DNA from: Bin125 sp965215375
Lineage (GTDB): Bacteria; Chloroflexota; Dehalococcoidia; Bin125
Length of the DNA: 64,000 nucleotides
NCBI GenBank assembly: GCA_965215375.1
Contig: CBDCDO010000002.1
Location: forward strand, 1,488,001-1,552,000
Reading direction: 5' to 3'
The notes under the pieces were generated by a model. It did no database searches, was not told the origin of the DNA, and saw nothing but the letters and a program-made list of their open reading frames with translations. Positions 26,139 to 33,752 of the stretch are shown here, one piece after another; positions within the stretch are counted from its first letter, which is position 1, and every line of letters begins with the position of its first letter. The position numbers and the translations under genes are program-made.

Positions 26139-27599
26139 TTAGTCATCGGGTCTGGCCAGACGTTCGGCGGCCATATTGAGCCGTTCCACGGTCAGCGACT
26201 GGCCAAGTGTTTCCAAGGTTTCAAAGAGCGGCGGTGCGATGCGCTTGCCGGTTGTGGCGACGCGGATTGGGGTGAACACGGCTCCTGGCTTCTCGCCGCG
26301 CTCGCTGGCGAGGTCGCGGAGGACGGCTTCGAGCTGCGTGGTCGTCCAGTCCGATTCCTCAAGGCTGCGCAGGGCCTTGAGTGATGCTTCGACCGATTCG
26401 AGCGCGGCCCATGGCTTGTTCTTGTAGCCGCGGCCCATGAGCTCTTTGTTGTCGTAGCTGAGCGGTCCGCTAGTGAAGAAGAAATCGGTGTAGTCGGCGA
26501 ACTCGGGCATCAGTTTGACGCGTTCCTGGATCGCTGGGGCGATGGGCAGCAGCCGATTGAGGTCGTCGTCGCTGATCAAATGTCCGACACAGCTCTCGAG
26601 GTGCGGCTTGCCTCGCTGGAGGAAGTCGCTTGGGTCGAGGTCGCGGATGTATCGGGCGTTCATCTCGCGGAGGCGCTCGATGTCGAACATGGCGGAGGCG
26701 AGTCCGAGTCCGTCGAGGTCGAACGCTTCGGCGATTTCGTCGCGCGACATAATGCTGGTGGTCTCGTCCTTGGACCATCCGAGCAAGGCGAGGAAGTTGA
26801 GCATCGCTTCGGGGAGGAAGCCCTCTTCGGCGTACTGTCGGATTGAGGTGGCGCCGTGTCGCTTGGAGAGTTTGCCCTGGTCGGGGCCGCGGATGATGGG
26901 GATGTGGACCCAGGTTGGCGCCTCCCAGCCGAGCGCAGCGTAGGTCTGGACGTGTCGGGGAGCGGAGGAGAGCCATTCCTCGCCTCGAATGACGTGGGTG
27001 ATTTCCATGTGATGATCGTCCACGACGGAGGCGAGGTGATAGGTCGGGAAGCCGTCGCGTTTGAGGAGGACGTGGTCGTCGAGCAGGGCGTTCTGGAATG
27101 AGACGGCGCCTCTGAGGTAGTCGTCGACGATTGTGTCGCCGTCGGTGGGCATGGCGAGTCGGACGACGTGGGGCTGATCGGCAGGGAGGTTGAGGGTGCG
27201 GCAGCGACGGTCGTAGCCGGGCGGTTGCTTGGCCTTCTGCTGGGACTTGCGCAGTGCGTCGAGACGCTCCGAGGTGCAGACGCAGCGGTAGGCCTTGCCG
27301 TCGACGATCAGTCGATTTGCGGCCTCGACGTAGAGCGGGAGGCGCTCGGACTGTCGGTAGGGGCCGAATGGACCGCCGATATCGGGTCCTTCGTCCCAGT
27401 CGAGTCCGAGCCAGGTGAGGGCGTCAAGAATCAGTTGTTCGGTGCCTTCGACGGCGCGCGATTGGTCGGTGTCTTCAATTCGAACGATGAACTGTCCGCC
27501 GAAGCGTCGGGCGAGGAGCCAGTCGAAGAGGGCGGTACGAATGTTGCCGACGTGGGGCTCGCCGGTTGGGGAGGGTCCGTAGCGAACGCGGACGCTCAT
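26139..27599 (-). CDS. gltX: Glutamyl-tRNA synthetase
   Basis: 486 residues, normal for bacterial GluRS. It attaches glutamate to tRNA-Glu and, in bacteria lacking GlnRS, often also to tRNA-Gln for later amidation. Class I motifs are present: RYGPSPTGEPHVGN (HIGH-type) near residue 10-19 and KLSKRHG (KMSKS-type) near residue 240. RFGGQFIVRIEDTDQSR is the family signature. The anticodon-binding helical domain fills the C-terminus. The ATG at 27599 is directly before the first conserved strand. The next genes in the same direction are tRNA-Gln and tRNA-Glu, so enzyme and both candidate substrates may share a transcript. Whether it is non-discriminating cannot be read from motifs alone. Confidence 0.96.
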   Translation of the reverse strand: MSVRVRYGPSPTGEPHVGNIRTALFDWLLARRFGGQFIVRIEDTDQSRAVEGTEQLILDALTWLGLDWDEGPDIGGPFGPYRQSERLPLYVEAANRLIVDGKAYRCVCTSERLDALRKSQQKAKQPPGYDRRCRTLNLPADQPHVVRLAMPTDGDTIVDDYLRGAVSFQNALLDDHVLLKRDGFPTYHLASVVDDHHMEITHVIRGEEWLSSAPRHVQTYAALGWEAPTWVHIPIIRGPDQGKLSKRHGATSIRQYAEEGFLPEAMLNFLALLGWSKDETTSIMSRDEIAEAFDLDGLGLASAMFDIERLREMNARYIRDLDPSDFLQRGKPHLESCVGHLISDDDLNRLLPIAPAIQERVKLMPEFADYTDFFFTSGPLSYDNKELMGRGYKNKPWAALESVEASLKALRSLEESDWTTTQLEAVLRDLASERGEKPGAVFTPIRVATTGKRIAPPLFETLETLGQSLTVERLNMAAERLARPDD

Positions 27600-27634
27600 G
27601 GGTAGATCTCCGGAGTACTGAGTTTGGTCAGGGG

Positions 27635-28708
27635 TTAGCGGATGTGTTGTGTGCGACGACGTCGATTGCGCTTGGTCGAGCGAGATTTGCGTTTCACGGT
27701 ATCAGCCGATCTCCGCTGGGTGTCTGACATCGGTTGATCGCCGAGGAGGAGTCCACCGTCGCGGAGGTGGCTGAGCAACCGGCGGATGTCGGCGGGCTGA
27801 TCGGCGTTGAGGGTGATCGGTTCGTCCGAGAGTGGATGGCGGATCGTGAGCTGCTCGGCGTGTAATGCCTGTCGATCGATCAGTGGTGTGGGTAGTCCGT
27901 AGAGGGTGTCGCCGGCGATCGGATGTCCGATCGCGTTGAGGTGGACGCGAATCTGATGTGTACGACCGGTGATGAGCTGGCACTTGAGCAGGGCGGCGTC
28001 CGCGAAGCGCTCGAGCGTTTCGTAGCCGGTCTGAGAGGGTCGTGCGCGGTCGAGGATGGCCATGCGCCGAGGATCGGCGGGATCGCGACCGATCGGTGCG
28101 TCGATCAGGCCCTGGGCAGGATCGGGAGCACCAACGACCACGGCGAGGTAGCGCTTGTCGATTGTGCGCTCGCGAAGCTGGTTGCGGAGTGATTGGAGTG
28201 CCGCCGCCGTTTTGGCGATCATCAGGAGGCCGGTTGTGTCTCGGTCAAGGCGGTGGACGAGGCCTGGTCGTTGCGGGTCGGACTCGGGGTCGTCGTCGGC
28301 GATTGATGTGGTTTCTGGCCAGCGATCGAGGATGGCGCCGATGAGGGTCGGTTGGGTCTCGCCTGGGGCTGGGTGGACGGTGATTCGAGCGGGCTTGTCG
28401 ATGACGGCGAAGCTGTCGTCTTCATAGACGACGCGGAGCTCGATCTCGGGCGCAGTTTCGGCCGATTGGGTGTCTCGCGGGAGGATGCTGACGAGCTCGC
28501 CGAAGCGCAGCTTGTATGCGGGACGTTCGAGGGCGCCGTCGATCCGCACGAGTCCGTCGTCGATCAGGCGTCGGGATTGGGTGCGCGATGCGCCGTCGAG
28601 GCGTCGGGCGATGAATTGGTCGAGACGCTCGCCGTCCTGGTCTGCCATGAGCTCGAGTGCTGGGGTGGGATCGTCCGACGTGCTTGGGGTATTGATGGTG
28701 TTACTCAT
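27635..28708 (-). CDS. rluD: RluA-family 23S rRNA pseudouridine synthase (RluD-like)
   Basis: 357 residues. An N-terminal S4-like RNA-binding domain (ERLDQFIARRLDGASRTQSRRLIDDG) precedes the catalytic domain with HRLDRDTTGLLM, whose Asp is the conserved nucleophile, and GRTHQIRVHLNAIGHPIAGD. The order S4 then catalysis and the position next to lspA fit RluD, which modifies helix 69 of 23S rRNA. The extra ~30-residue C-terminal tail is very basic (KRKSRSTKRNRRRR), unusual in length and probably RNA-binding. The start overlaps the lspA end by eight bases, so both are in one operon. Exact target positions cannot be assigned from sequence. Confidence 0.92.
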   Translation of the reverse strand: MSNTINTPSTSDDPTPALELMADQDGERLDQFIARRLDGASRTQSRRLIDDGLVRIDGALERPAYKLRFGELVSILPRDTQSAETAPEIELRVVYEDDSFAVIDKPARITVHPAPGETQPTLIGAILDRWPETTSIADDDPESDPQRPGLVHRLDRDTTGLLMIAKTAAALQSLRNQLRERTIDKRYLAVVVGAPDPAQGLIDAPIGRDPADPRRMAILDRARPSQTGYETLERFADAALLKCQLITGRTHQIRVHLNAIGHPIAGDTLYGLPTPLIDRQALHAEQLTIRHPLSDEPITLNADQPADIRRLLSHLRDGGLLLGDQPMSDTQRRSADTVKRKSRSTKRNRRRRTQHIR

Positions 28709-29255
28709 AACGGTCTGATTGTGGCGCTCGAGGGTCGCGTTTGAGGAGGTCGTTGAAGAGCAGAGCGATCACAATGGCGGCAACGCCGACGTTGATCGCG
28801 GCATCGGCGACGTTGAAGGCGGGGAAGTGGATGAAATCGATGAAGTCGGTCACGTGGCCTTGGTAGATGCGGTCGAGCAGGTTTCCGATCGCGCCACCGA
28901 GAATGAGGGCGAGTCCGGAGCGGATGAGCCAATGGTCTAGGGGTGGGAAGAAGTAGTAGATCGCGACGACGCCGATCGCGACAACGGCGGAGACAGCGAG
29001 CACGGTGTTCTGTCCGCCGAAGATGCCGAAGGCGCCGCCGTCGTTGGCGATGTGTGAGAAGGCGAAGAACTCGGCCAGCCACTCGCGGTCGCCGAGGGCG
29101 AGGGTCTCGCGGAGGATCACTTTGGTGATTTGGTCGAAGGCGACGATCAGCGCGGCGAGGGCGACAAATCGTCGGTGTGAGCGACGTGGTCGGTATGGGG
29201 CGGCGCTCGATTCGGTCGATGGTTCGTGTTGGATCTCCGGCATCAGATTGGCCAT
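28701..29255 (-). CDS. lspA: Lipoprotein signal peptidase (signal peptidase II)
   Basis: 184 residues with four membrane segments. LspA is an aspartyl protease in the cytoplasmic membrane that removes signal peptides from diacylglyceryl-modified prolipoproteins. The catalytic motifs are intact: GNLLDRIYQGHVTDFIDF and FNVADAAINVG contain the two conserved aspartates. A ~35-residue polar N-terminal extension (STESSAAPYRPRRSHRR) precedes the first helix FVALAALIVAFDQITK; a later start cannot be excluded. It pairs functionally with lgt at 45154, showing that this organism makes lipoproteins. Operon with the RluD-like gene. Confidence 0.94.
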   Translation of the reverse strand: MANLMPEIQHEPSTESSAAPYRPRRSHRRFVALAALIVAFDQITKVILRETLALGDREWLAEFFAFSHIANDGGAFGIFGGQNTVLAVSAVVAIGVVAIYYFFPPLDHWLIRSGLALILGGAIGNLLDRIYQGHVTDFIDFIHFPAFNVADAAINVGVAAIVIALLFNDLLKRDPRAPQSDRYE

Positions 29256-29350
29256 ATGTCGAGATTACACGCGGATTGTCGGGATTCGGATAATCTGAGG
29301 AAGTCGCGTGTGGCACCTTGGTGCTGATGGGATGATGCAGGAGCAGCATT

Positions 29351-29971
29351 GTGAGTGAGATTTTGGCCGGAGTGACGTTTTCGGAATTGCAGCGCAGGCG
29401 CAAGGAGACGGGGCACGATCGGTTGCCGCCGGGTCAGCGTCTGGTGCGTGAGTGGCCGGTGCTGACCTACGGCGGCACCCCGAGGATTGCGACACCGGAC
29501 TGGAATCTGCAGGTCTGGGGTGAGGTGGCGGAAGAGCGGATTCTGTCGTACGAGCAGTTTCTTGAGATTGGCGTATCGAAAAAGCACAACGATATCCATT
29601 GTGTGACTCACTGGTCGCGGTACGACAACACGTGGGAGGGGGTGTTGCTTTCGGATCTGTTTGAGGCGTTGGGCGTGAAGGCGTCGGCGACGCACGTGAT
29701 GTTCCACTGCTACGGCGGATACACGACCAATATTCCGATGGCTGACATCCGCGCCGATGATCATGCGATGCTGGCGGTCGGGCACGACGGCAGACCGTTG
29801 GACGCGATGCACGGCGGTCCGGTGCGAGGGGTGATTCCGTCGCTGTACTTCTGGAAGTCGGCGAAGTGGGTGGGTGGTCTGGAGTTCATGAATCGGGACG
29901 CGCCAGGATTCTGGGAGATGTATGGCTATCACATGCACGGAGATCCGTGGCGTGAGGAGCGCTACGGGTGA
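29351..29971 (+). CDS. Molybdopterin-dependent oxidoreductase, sulfite-oxidase/YedY fold
   Basis: 206 residues forming a lone molybdopterin-binding domain of the sulfite oxidase superfamily. The Mo-ligating cysteine is in DIHCVTHWSRYDNTWEGV, with the downstream HCYGGYTTNIP and GGPVRGVIP segments and the terminal YGYHMHGDPW typical of cytoplasmic YedY-like or nitrate/sulfite oxidase-like proteins. No signal peptide or dimerisation domain is present. GTG at 29351 is the start. The substrate is unknown; oxidation of sulfite or reduction of an S- or N-oxide are both possible. The gene is divergent from lspA. Its last ~17 codons recur in degraded form 110 bp downstream. Confidence 0.85.
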   Translation: MSEILAGVTFSELQRRRKETGHDRLPPGQRLVREWPVLTYGGTPRIATPDWNLQVWGEVAEERILSYEQFLEIGVSKKHNDIHCVTHWSRYDNTWEGVLLSDLFEALGVKASATHVMFHCYGGYTTNIPMADIRADDHAMLAVGHDGRPLDAMHGGPVRGVIPSLYFWKSAKWVGGLEFMNRDAPGFWEMYGYHMHGDPWREERYG

Positions 29972-30081
29972 CGCACGAGGGTTCTGGGAATTTGATGGTG
30001 CGGGGCCCCTTCAAGGTTCTCCCCGCAGGTGATGGCTACCACATGCACGGAGATCCATGGCGTGCGGAGTGTTTTGGCTAG
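29922..30081 (+). repeat. Degenerate duplication of the molybdo-oxidoreductase tail
   Basis: The stretch encoding GYHMHGDPWREERYG and a stop (29922-29971) recurs at 30032-30081 as GYHMHGDPWRAECFG and a stop, preceded by a copy of GFWE also degraded. This looks like the end of a lost paralogue or an imperfect tandem duplication. Confidence 0.75.
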
Positions 30082-30103
30082 CCTGGTCGGACAGGAGCCT
30101 TCC

Positions 30104-30730
30104 GTGACCCCGACTCGTGAACGTACCGAAATCTGGATGCCAGCGCTGCCGGAGGGCATTGACGGCCAACTGCTGGTGCCCTTGCCCGATGGGTTCGAAG
30201 TCACGGACGAGTGGTGGAGTGAACTGCTCGGGCGAAACGATCTCATCCGCATCGAGTTGACTCGCGATCGAAAGCTGCGTTGCTACATGGGAAGCTCGGA
30301 GGGAAGTCGAATCAGCTTTTGGGTTGGGTACTTCTTGGCTGCATGGATAGAGGCCGGCGGGGGTGGCGATGGGTTTGAGAGCGCCTCAGAGTTCATCTCT
30401 TCGCTCGGCGAGCGTAAGCGGCCTGATGGGGCGTGGATCTCGGATGAGCGTTTGCCTGATCACTCACAGCCGTGGCGACACTCGTTCCGGTTGGCGCCGG
30501 ATTTCATGTTTGAGGTGAGGTCGCCGAGCCAATCGGTTGAGGATCAACAGGAGAAGATGTTCGAGTGGATTGAGGCTGGGGTGCGATTGGGCTGGCTGAT
30601 TGATCCCTACGACCGGAAGGTGTGGGTCTATCGCGCGAACGGTGACGTTGAGACACGGGACGATCCGGTGACGCTTTCGGGTGAGGATGTGTGCGAGGGT
30701 CTGGTGGTCGATATGTCACGGGTTTGGTGA
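30104..30730 (+). CDS. Uma2-family protein (putative PD-(D/E)XK nuclease fold)
   Basis: 208 residues. Conserved elements are PDGAWIS, then APDFMFEVRSPSQS and the amphipathic EWIEAGVRLGWLIDP with the beta strand KVWVYRANG, the DUF820/Uma2 pattern. The canonical Lys after EV is Arg here, so nuclease activity is doubtful. The GTG at 30104 has an AGGAG site and aligns with the ATG start of the paralogue that follows 11 bp downstream; an upstream frame start would overlap the duplicated molybdo-oxidoreductase tail. Biological role of Uma2 proteins is poorly known; they are abundant in cyanobacteria and Chloroflexota. Confidence 0.85.
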   Translation: MTPTRERTEIWMPALPEGIDGQLLVPLPDGFEVTDEWWSELLGRNDLIRIELTRDRKLRCYMGSSEGSRISFWVGYFLAAWIEAGGGGDGFESASEFISSLGERKRPDGAWISDERLPDHSQPWRHSFRLAPDFMFEVRSPSQSVEDQQEKMFEWIEAGVRLGWLIDPYDRKVWVYRANGDVETRDDPVTLSGEDVCEGLVVDMSRVW

Positions 30731-30741
30731 GGAGCGCGGAA

Positions 30742-31371
30742 ATGGTCACAGCGCGGGAATCTGGAGCGTTGGTCGATTGGTGGCCGGAGATTCCGGCGGA
30801 GGTGTCGGGTCAGTTGTTGATTCCGCTGCCTGAGGGGTTCGAGGTGACGGATGACTGGTGGGAGGGCTTGCGGGAGTCGCACCCTGGTCGTCGCATCGAG
30901 CTGACGAGGCAGCGAAGGTTAAGGATTGTCATGACGGCTCCGATCGGAGGCAGGATTACGATTAAGCTTGGTCGTCAGATCGATGAATGGGTGGATATCG
31001 CGGGTGGAGAGGTGTTTGATAGCTCGGTCGACTATCACATGTGGACCGAGGACTGGAAGTACCCCGATGGTTCGTGGCTGTCGCCAGAGCGAGTATCCGA
31101 TGACCCGATGTGGTGGGCGAAGACGTTCACGTTGAGCCCAGACCTGATCTGGGAGGTGAGGTCGCCGAGCCAGTCGGTTGAGGATCAGCGGGAGAAGATG
31201 GTTGAGTGGATTGAGGCTGGTGTGCGGCTGGGCTGGCTGATTGATCCGTTTGAGCGGAAGGTGTGGGTGTATCGCGCGAATGGTGAGGTTGAAGCGCTGG
31301 ATGACCCGGCGACGCTCTCGGGTGAGGATGTGTGTGTCGGCCTGAGCGTTGATATGTCGCGGGTTTGGTGA
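30742..31371 (+). CDS. Uma2-family protein, tandem paralogue
   Basis: 209 residues, clearly paralogous to the preceding gene along its full length (shared LPEGFEVTD-WW near the N-terminus and EVRSPSQSVEDQ-EKM, EWIEAGVRLGWLIDP, KVWVYRANGEVE near the C-terminus). The ATG at 30742 has GGAG eight bases upstream. Compared with its neighbour the central part diverges more, while the C-terminal half is almost identical, suggesting a fairly recent duplication. Same Lys-to-Arg change in the putative catalytic strand. Function unknown. Confidence 0.85.
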   Translation: MVTARESGALVDWWPEIPAEVSGQLLIPLPEGFEVTDDWWEGLRESHPGRRIELTRQRRLRIVMTAPIGGRITIKLGRQIDEWVDIAGGEVFDSSVDYHMWTEDWKYPDGSWLSPERVSDDPMWWAKTFTLSPDLIWEVRSPSQSVEDQREKMVEWIEAGVRLGWLIDPFERKVWVYRANGEVEALDDPATLSGEDVCVGLSVDMSRVW

Positions 31372-31400
31372 GTGCTGTCCCTGCTGTGATACGCTCGTGA

Positions 31401-31475
31401 ATGATGACGATGCGCATGACTGTCGACGTGATGATGCTGGGCCGCATGGCGATGCCCGAGGTCCTGTCTCGCTAG
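31401..31475 (+). CDS. Candidate methionine-rich leader peptide upstream of threonine synthase
   Basis: A 24-codon frame with 8 methionine codons, several in pairs (it begins Met-Met-Thr-Met-Arg-Met and contains a second Met-Met and a Met-Ala-Met). It ends 87 bp before thrC. A methionine-rich short peptide before an amino-acid biosynthesis gene is the arrangement expected for ribosome-mediated attenuation that senses charged initiator/elongator tRNA-Met. No strong ribosome binding site is seen, so the call is tentative. Confidence 0.45.
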   Translation: MMTMRMTVDVMMLGRMAMPEVLSR

Positions 31476-31544
31476 CACCTCCGTTCAGAGGCGCGGCGAG
31501 GGAGGGCCGAAACGTACCCGCTCCACCGCCGATGATGCTCTAGC
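31468..31544 (+). promoter_or_regulatory. Possible attenuator structure between leader peptide and thrC
   Basis: TCGCTAG at the end of the leader frame (31469-31475) can pair with CTAGCGA at about 31538-31544, and inside it CGGCG (about 31490) can pair with CGCCG (about 31528). Stalling in the leader would disturb the outer stem. No U-run terminator is visible, so the mechanism is uncertain. Confidence 0.3.
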
Positions 31545-31561
31545 GAAAGATCCGACCAGCC

Positions 31562-32812
31562 ATGACCTATGCCACCTCTCTCGCCTGTCGTGAGTGCGGG
31601 CGCGAGTTCCCTCTCGACCCGCTGCACGTGTGCGACTTCTGCTTTGGCCCGCTCGAGGTCGCTTACGACCACGATGGCATTCAATCGAAGATTTCCCGTG
31701 AGCGGATTGAGTCGGGACCACGCTCGATCTGGCGCTACAAAGACCTACTGCCGGTTGACGACGATTTCATCGTCGACCTCAACGTCGGCTGGACACCGCT
31801 GTTGCGCGCTGACCGTCTGGCCGAGCGGTTGGGCATGCGCGAGTTGTGGATCAAGAACGACACGTGTAATCCGTCGTGGTCGTTCAAGGATCGAGTGGTG
31901 GCAGTGGCGTCGTCGCGAGCGCGACAGTTGGGCTTCCAGACGCTGGCGTGTGCCTCGACGGGCAATTTGGCCAACTCGGTCTCGGCGCATGCAGCGCGCG
32001 CGGGGATGGAGGCGATCGTCTTCATCCCGCACGATCTTGAGGCGGGCAAGGTGCTCGGCTCTGCGGTCTACAACCCGACGATCGTGTCGGTCAACGGGTC
32101 GTACGACGATGTCAATCGGCTCTGCTCGGAGCTGGCGGACAATCGGCACTGGGCGTTCGTCAACATTAATGTGCGTCCGTACTATGCCGAGGGCTCGCGG
32201 ACGTTGGCCTATGAGGTGGCTGAGCAGCTTGGCTGGCGAGCGCCGCGACAGGTGGTTGCGCCGATGGCGTCGGGCTCGCTGTTTACCAAGATTCATAAGG
32301 GATTTCAGGAGTTCCAGCGATACGGGCTGATTGAGGAGACGCCGGTGCGGATGATCGGCGCACAGGCGGAGGGTTGCTCGCCGATTACGACGGCGTGGCG
32401 CAATGAGACCACGAACATTCGGCCGGTCAAGCCGGACACGATCGCGAAGTCGCTGGCGATCGGCAATCCGGCGGACGGCTATTACGCGCTCAAGACGATG
32501 AAACGTACAGATGGCGGCGCGACGGCGGTGACCGACCCAGAAGTGGTCGAGGGGATTCAGCTACTCGCGGAGTGCGAGGGCGTCTTTGCGGAGACTGCTG
32601 GCGGCGTCACGATCGCGGGGTTGCGGCAGGCGATCGCGAATGAGCAGATCGATCCTGATGAGTCGACCGTGGTGTTCATCACCGGTGGTGGTCTGAAGAC
32701 GTCAGACGCGGTGGTCGAGCATGTGACCCAGCCGATTCCGGTCGAGGGTACGCTGAAGTCGTTTGAAGATGCCTTTGCCGAGGCCCCGCAAGCAGTCGGT
32801 GTGGGAGGCTGA
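31562..32812 (+). CDS. thrC: Threonine synthase (fold-type II PLP enzyme) with zinc-ribbon N-terminus
   Basis: 416 residues. It converts O-phosphohomoserine to threonine with pyridoxal phosphate; homologues in some bacteria take part in homocysteine formation with thiocarboxylated carriers. The N-terminus has a four-cysteine zinc-binding ribbon (CRECGREF and CDFCFGPLE). The PLP lysine is in NPSWSFKDR, the phosphate cradle in ASTGNLANSVSAHAAR, and the C-terminus has VFITGGGLKT. A NIL-domain gene follows two bases later, and a methionine-rich leader frame precedes it, so expression may respond to methionine status. A shorter paralogue lies at 39304-40368. Confidence 0.9.
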   Translation: MTYATSLACRECGREFPLDPLHVCDFCFGPLEVAYDHDGIQSKISRERIESGPRSIWRYKDLLPVDDDFIVDLNVGWTPLLRADRLAERLGMRELWIKNDTCNPSWSFKDRVVAVASSRARQLGFQTLACASTGNLANSVSAHAARAGMEAIVFIPHDLEAGKVLGSAVYNPTIVSVNGSYDDVNRLCSELADNRHWAFVNINVRPYYAEGSRTLAYEVAEQLGWRAPRQVVAPMASGSLFTKIHKGFQEFQRYGLIEETPVRMIGAQAEGCSPITTAWRNETTNIRPVKPDTIAKSLAIGNPADGYYALKTMKRTDGGATAVTDPEVVEGIQLLAECEGVFAETAGGVTIAGLRQAIANEQIDPDESTVVFITGGGLKTSDAVVEHVTQPIPVEGTLKSFEDAFAEAPQAVGVGG

Positions 32813-32814
32813 TC

Positions 32815-33057
32815 ATGGCGACTCGTCGAGTTCGATTCACGTTTGAGGGTGATTCCGTCACCGAGCCGGTGATCTATCGGGTGGGGCACGAGTTTGCTGT
32901 CGTGACCAATATCCGCATGGCTGACGTCGAGCATGACTTCGGCTGGGTCGTGCTGGAGCTGGACGGCAATCACGATGAGATCGATCGGGCGCTGGAGTGG
33001 GTGGCGTCGAAGGGTGTGCGCGTCGACCCGGTCGCGGGAGACGTGGTCGAGGGCTGA
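32815..33057 (+). CDS. NIL-domain protein
   Basis: 80 residues consisting of a single NIL (ferredoxin-like) domain: RVRFTFEGDSVTEPVIYRVGHEF and FGWVVLELDGNHDEIDRALEWVASKGVRV. NIL domains bind methionine in the MetN transporter subunit and are also found in proteins of homocysteine synthesis in archaea and bacteria. It begins two bases after the thrC stop, so the two are co-translated. A methionine-sensing or sulfur-delivery role for the pair is an inference. Confidence 0.85.
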   Translation: MATRRVRFTFEGDSVTEPVIYRVGHEFAVVTNIRMADVEHDFGWVVLELDGNHDEIDRALEWVASKGVRVDPVAGDVVEG

Positions 33058-33105
33058 GCGCTATTGTGGCGGCACGGTTGCGCGTAGCTGAAGCGGAGGC
33101 ATCGG

Positions 33106-33666
33106 ATGGTGACGCAAACGCCAACCGTCTTGGTGACGGCTGATGACTTGCTGGAGCTGTCTGGCAATGGATTTCATGGCGAGCTGATTCGAGGGGTTCT
33201 CTGCGAAACTATGGCACCGGGGATTGATCATGCGCAGATCGTGGCGGAGTTCTCGAGAGAACTTGGCAACTTTGTCAAACCGCGCCGACTGGGGCGGGTT
33301 GTGGCTGGTGATCCTGGGGTCAAGGTCGAGCGCGATCCTGACACGGTGCGAGCTCCTGATGTCGCCTTTATCTCGGCCTTGCAGATGCCGCTTGATCAAC
33401 GTAATCGGAAGTATTCGGAGCAGATTCCTGAGCTTGCGGTCGAGGTGAAGTCGCCGAGTGATAGTCGCCAGCAGGTGAATGACAAGGCGGAGATGTGGCT
33501 GCGACATGGTGTGCGGCTGGTATGGGTGGCATTTCCTGATGAGCGGATGGTTGAGGCGCATCACGCTGGGCGTGGCGTTGTTGTTTATCGCGAGGATGAC
33601 GAGCTTGACGGGATGGATGTCCTGCCCGGCTTCCGATGCGCGGTTGGTCCGTTGTTTGAGGCGTGA
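33106..33666 (+). CDS. Uma2-family protein, canonical type
   Basis: 186 residues with the full Uma2 pattern: ELIRGVLCETMAPGIDHAQIVAE, VRAPDVAFIS, PELAVEVKSPSDSRQQVNDKAEMWLRHGV and LVWVAFPDERMVEAH. Here the putative catalytic D, E-x-K triad is intact, unlike the tandem pair at 30.1-31.4 kb. The start at 33106 has GGAGG upstream. Function unknown; a nuclease is inferred from fold. It is more similar to typical cyanobacterial and Chloroflexota Uma2 proteins than to its neighbours. Confidence 0.88.
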   Translation: MVTQTPTVLVTADDLLELSGNGFHGELIRGVLCETMAPGIDHAQIVAEFSRELGNFVKPRRLGRVVAGDPGVKVERDPDTVRAPDVAFISALQMPLDQRNRKYSEQIPELAVEVKSPSDSRQQVNDKAEMWLRHGVRLVWVAFPDERMVEAHHAGRGVVVYREDDELDGMDVLPGFRCAVGPLFEA

Positions 33667-33752
33667 GGTGTTGGATGTTCTTTCTCGGACGGCTGATCTG
33701 GTGAACGCGCGTTAGCATGTGCGCGTCGATACGACGATGACTGTCAGGCAAG

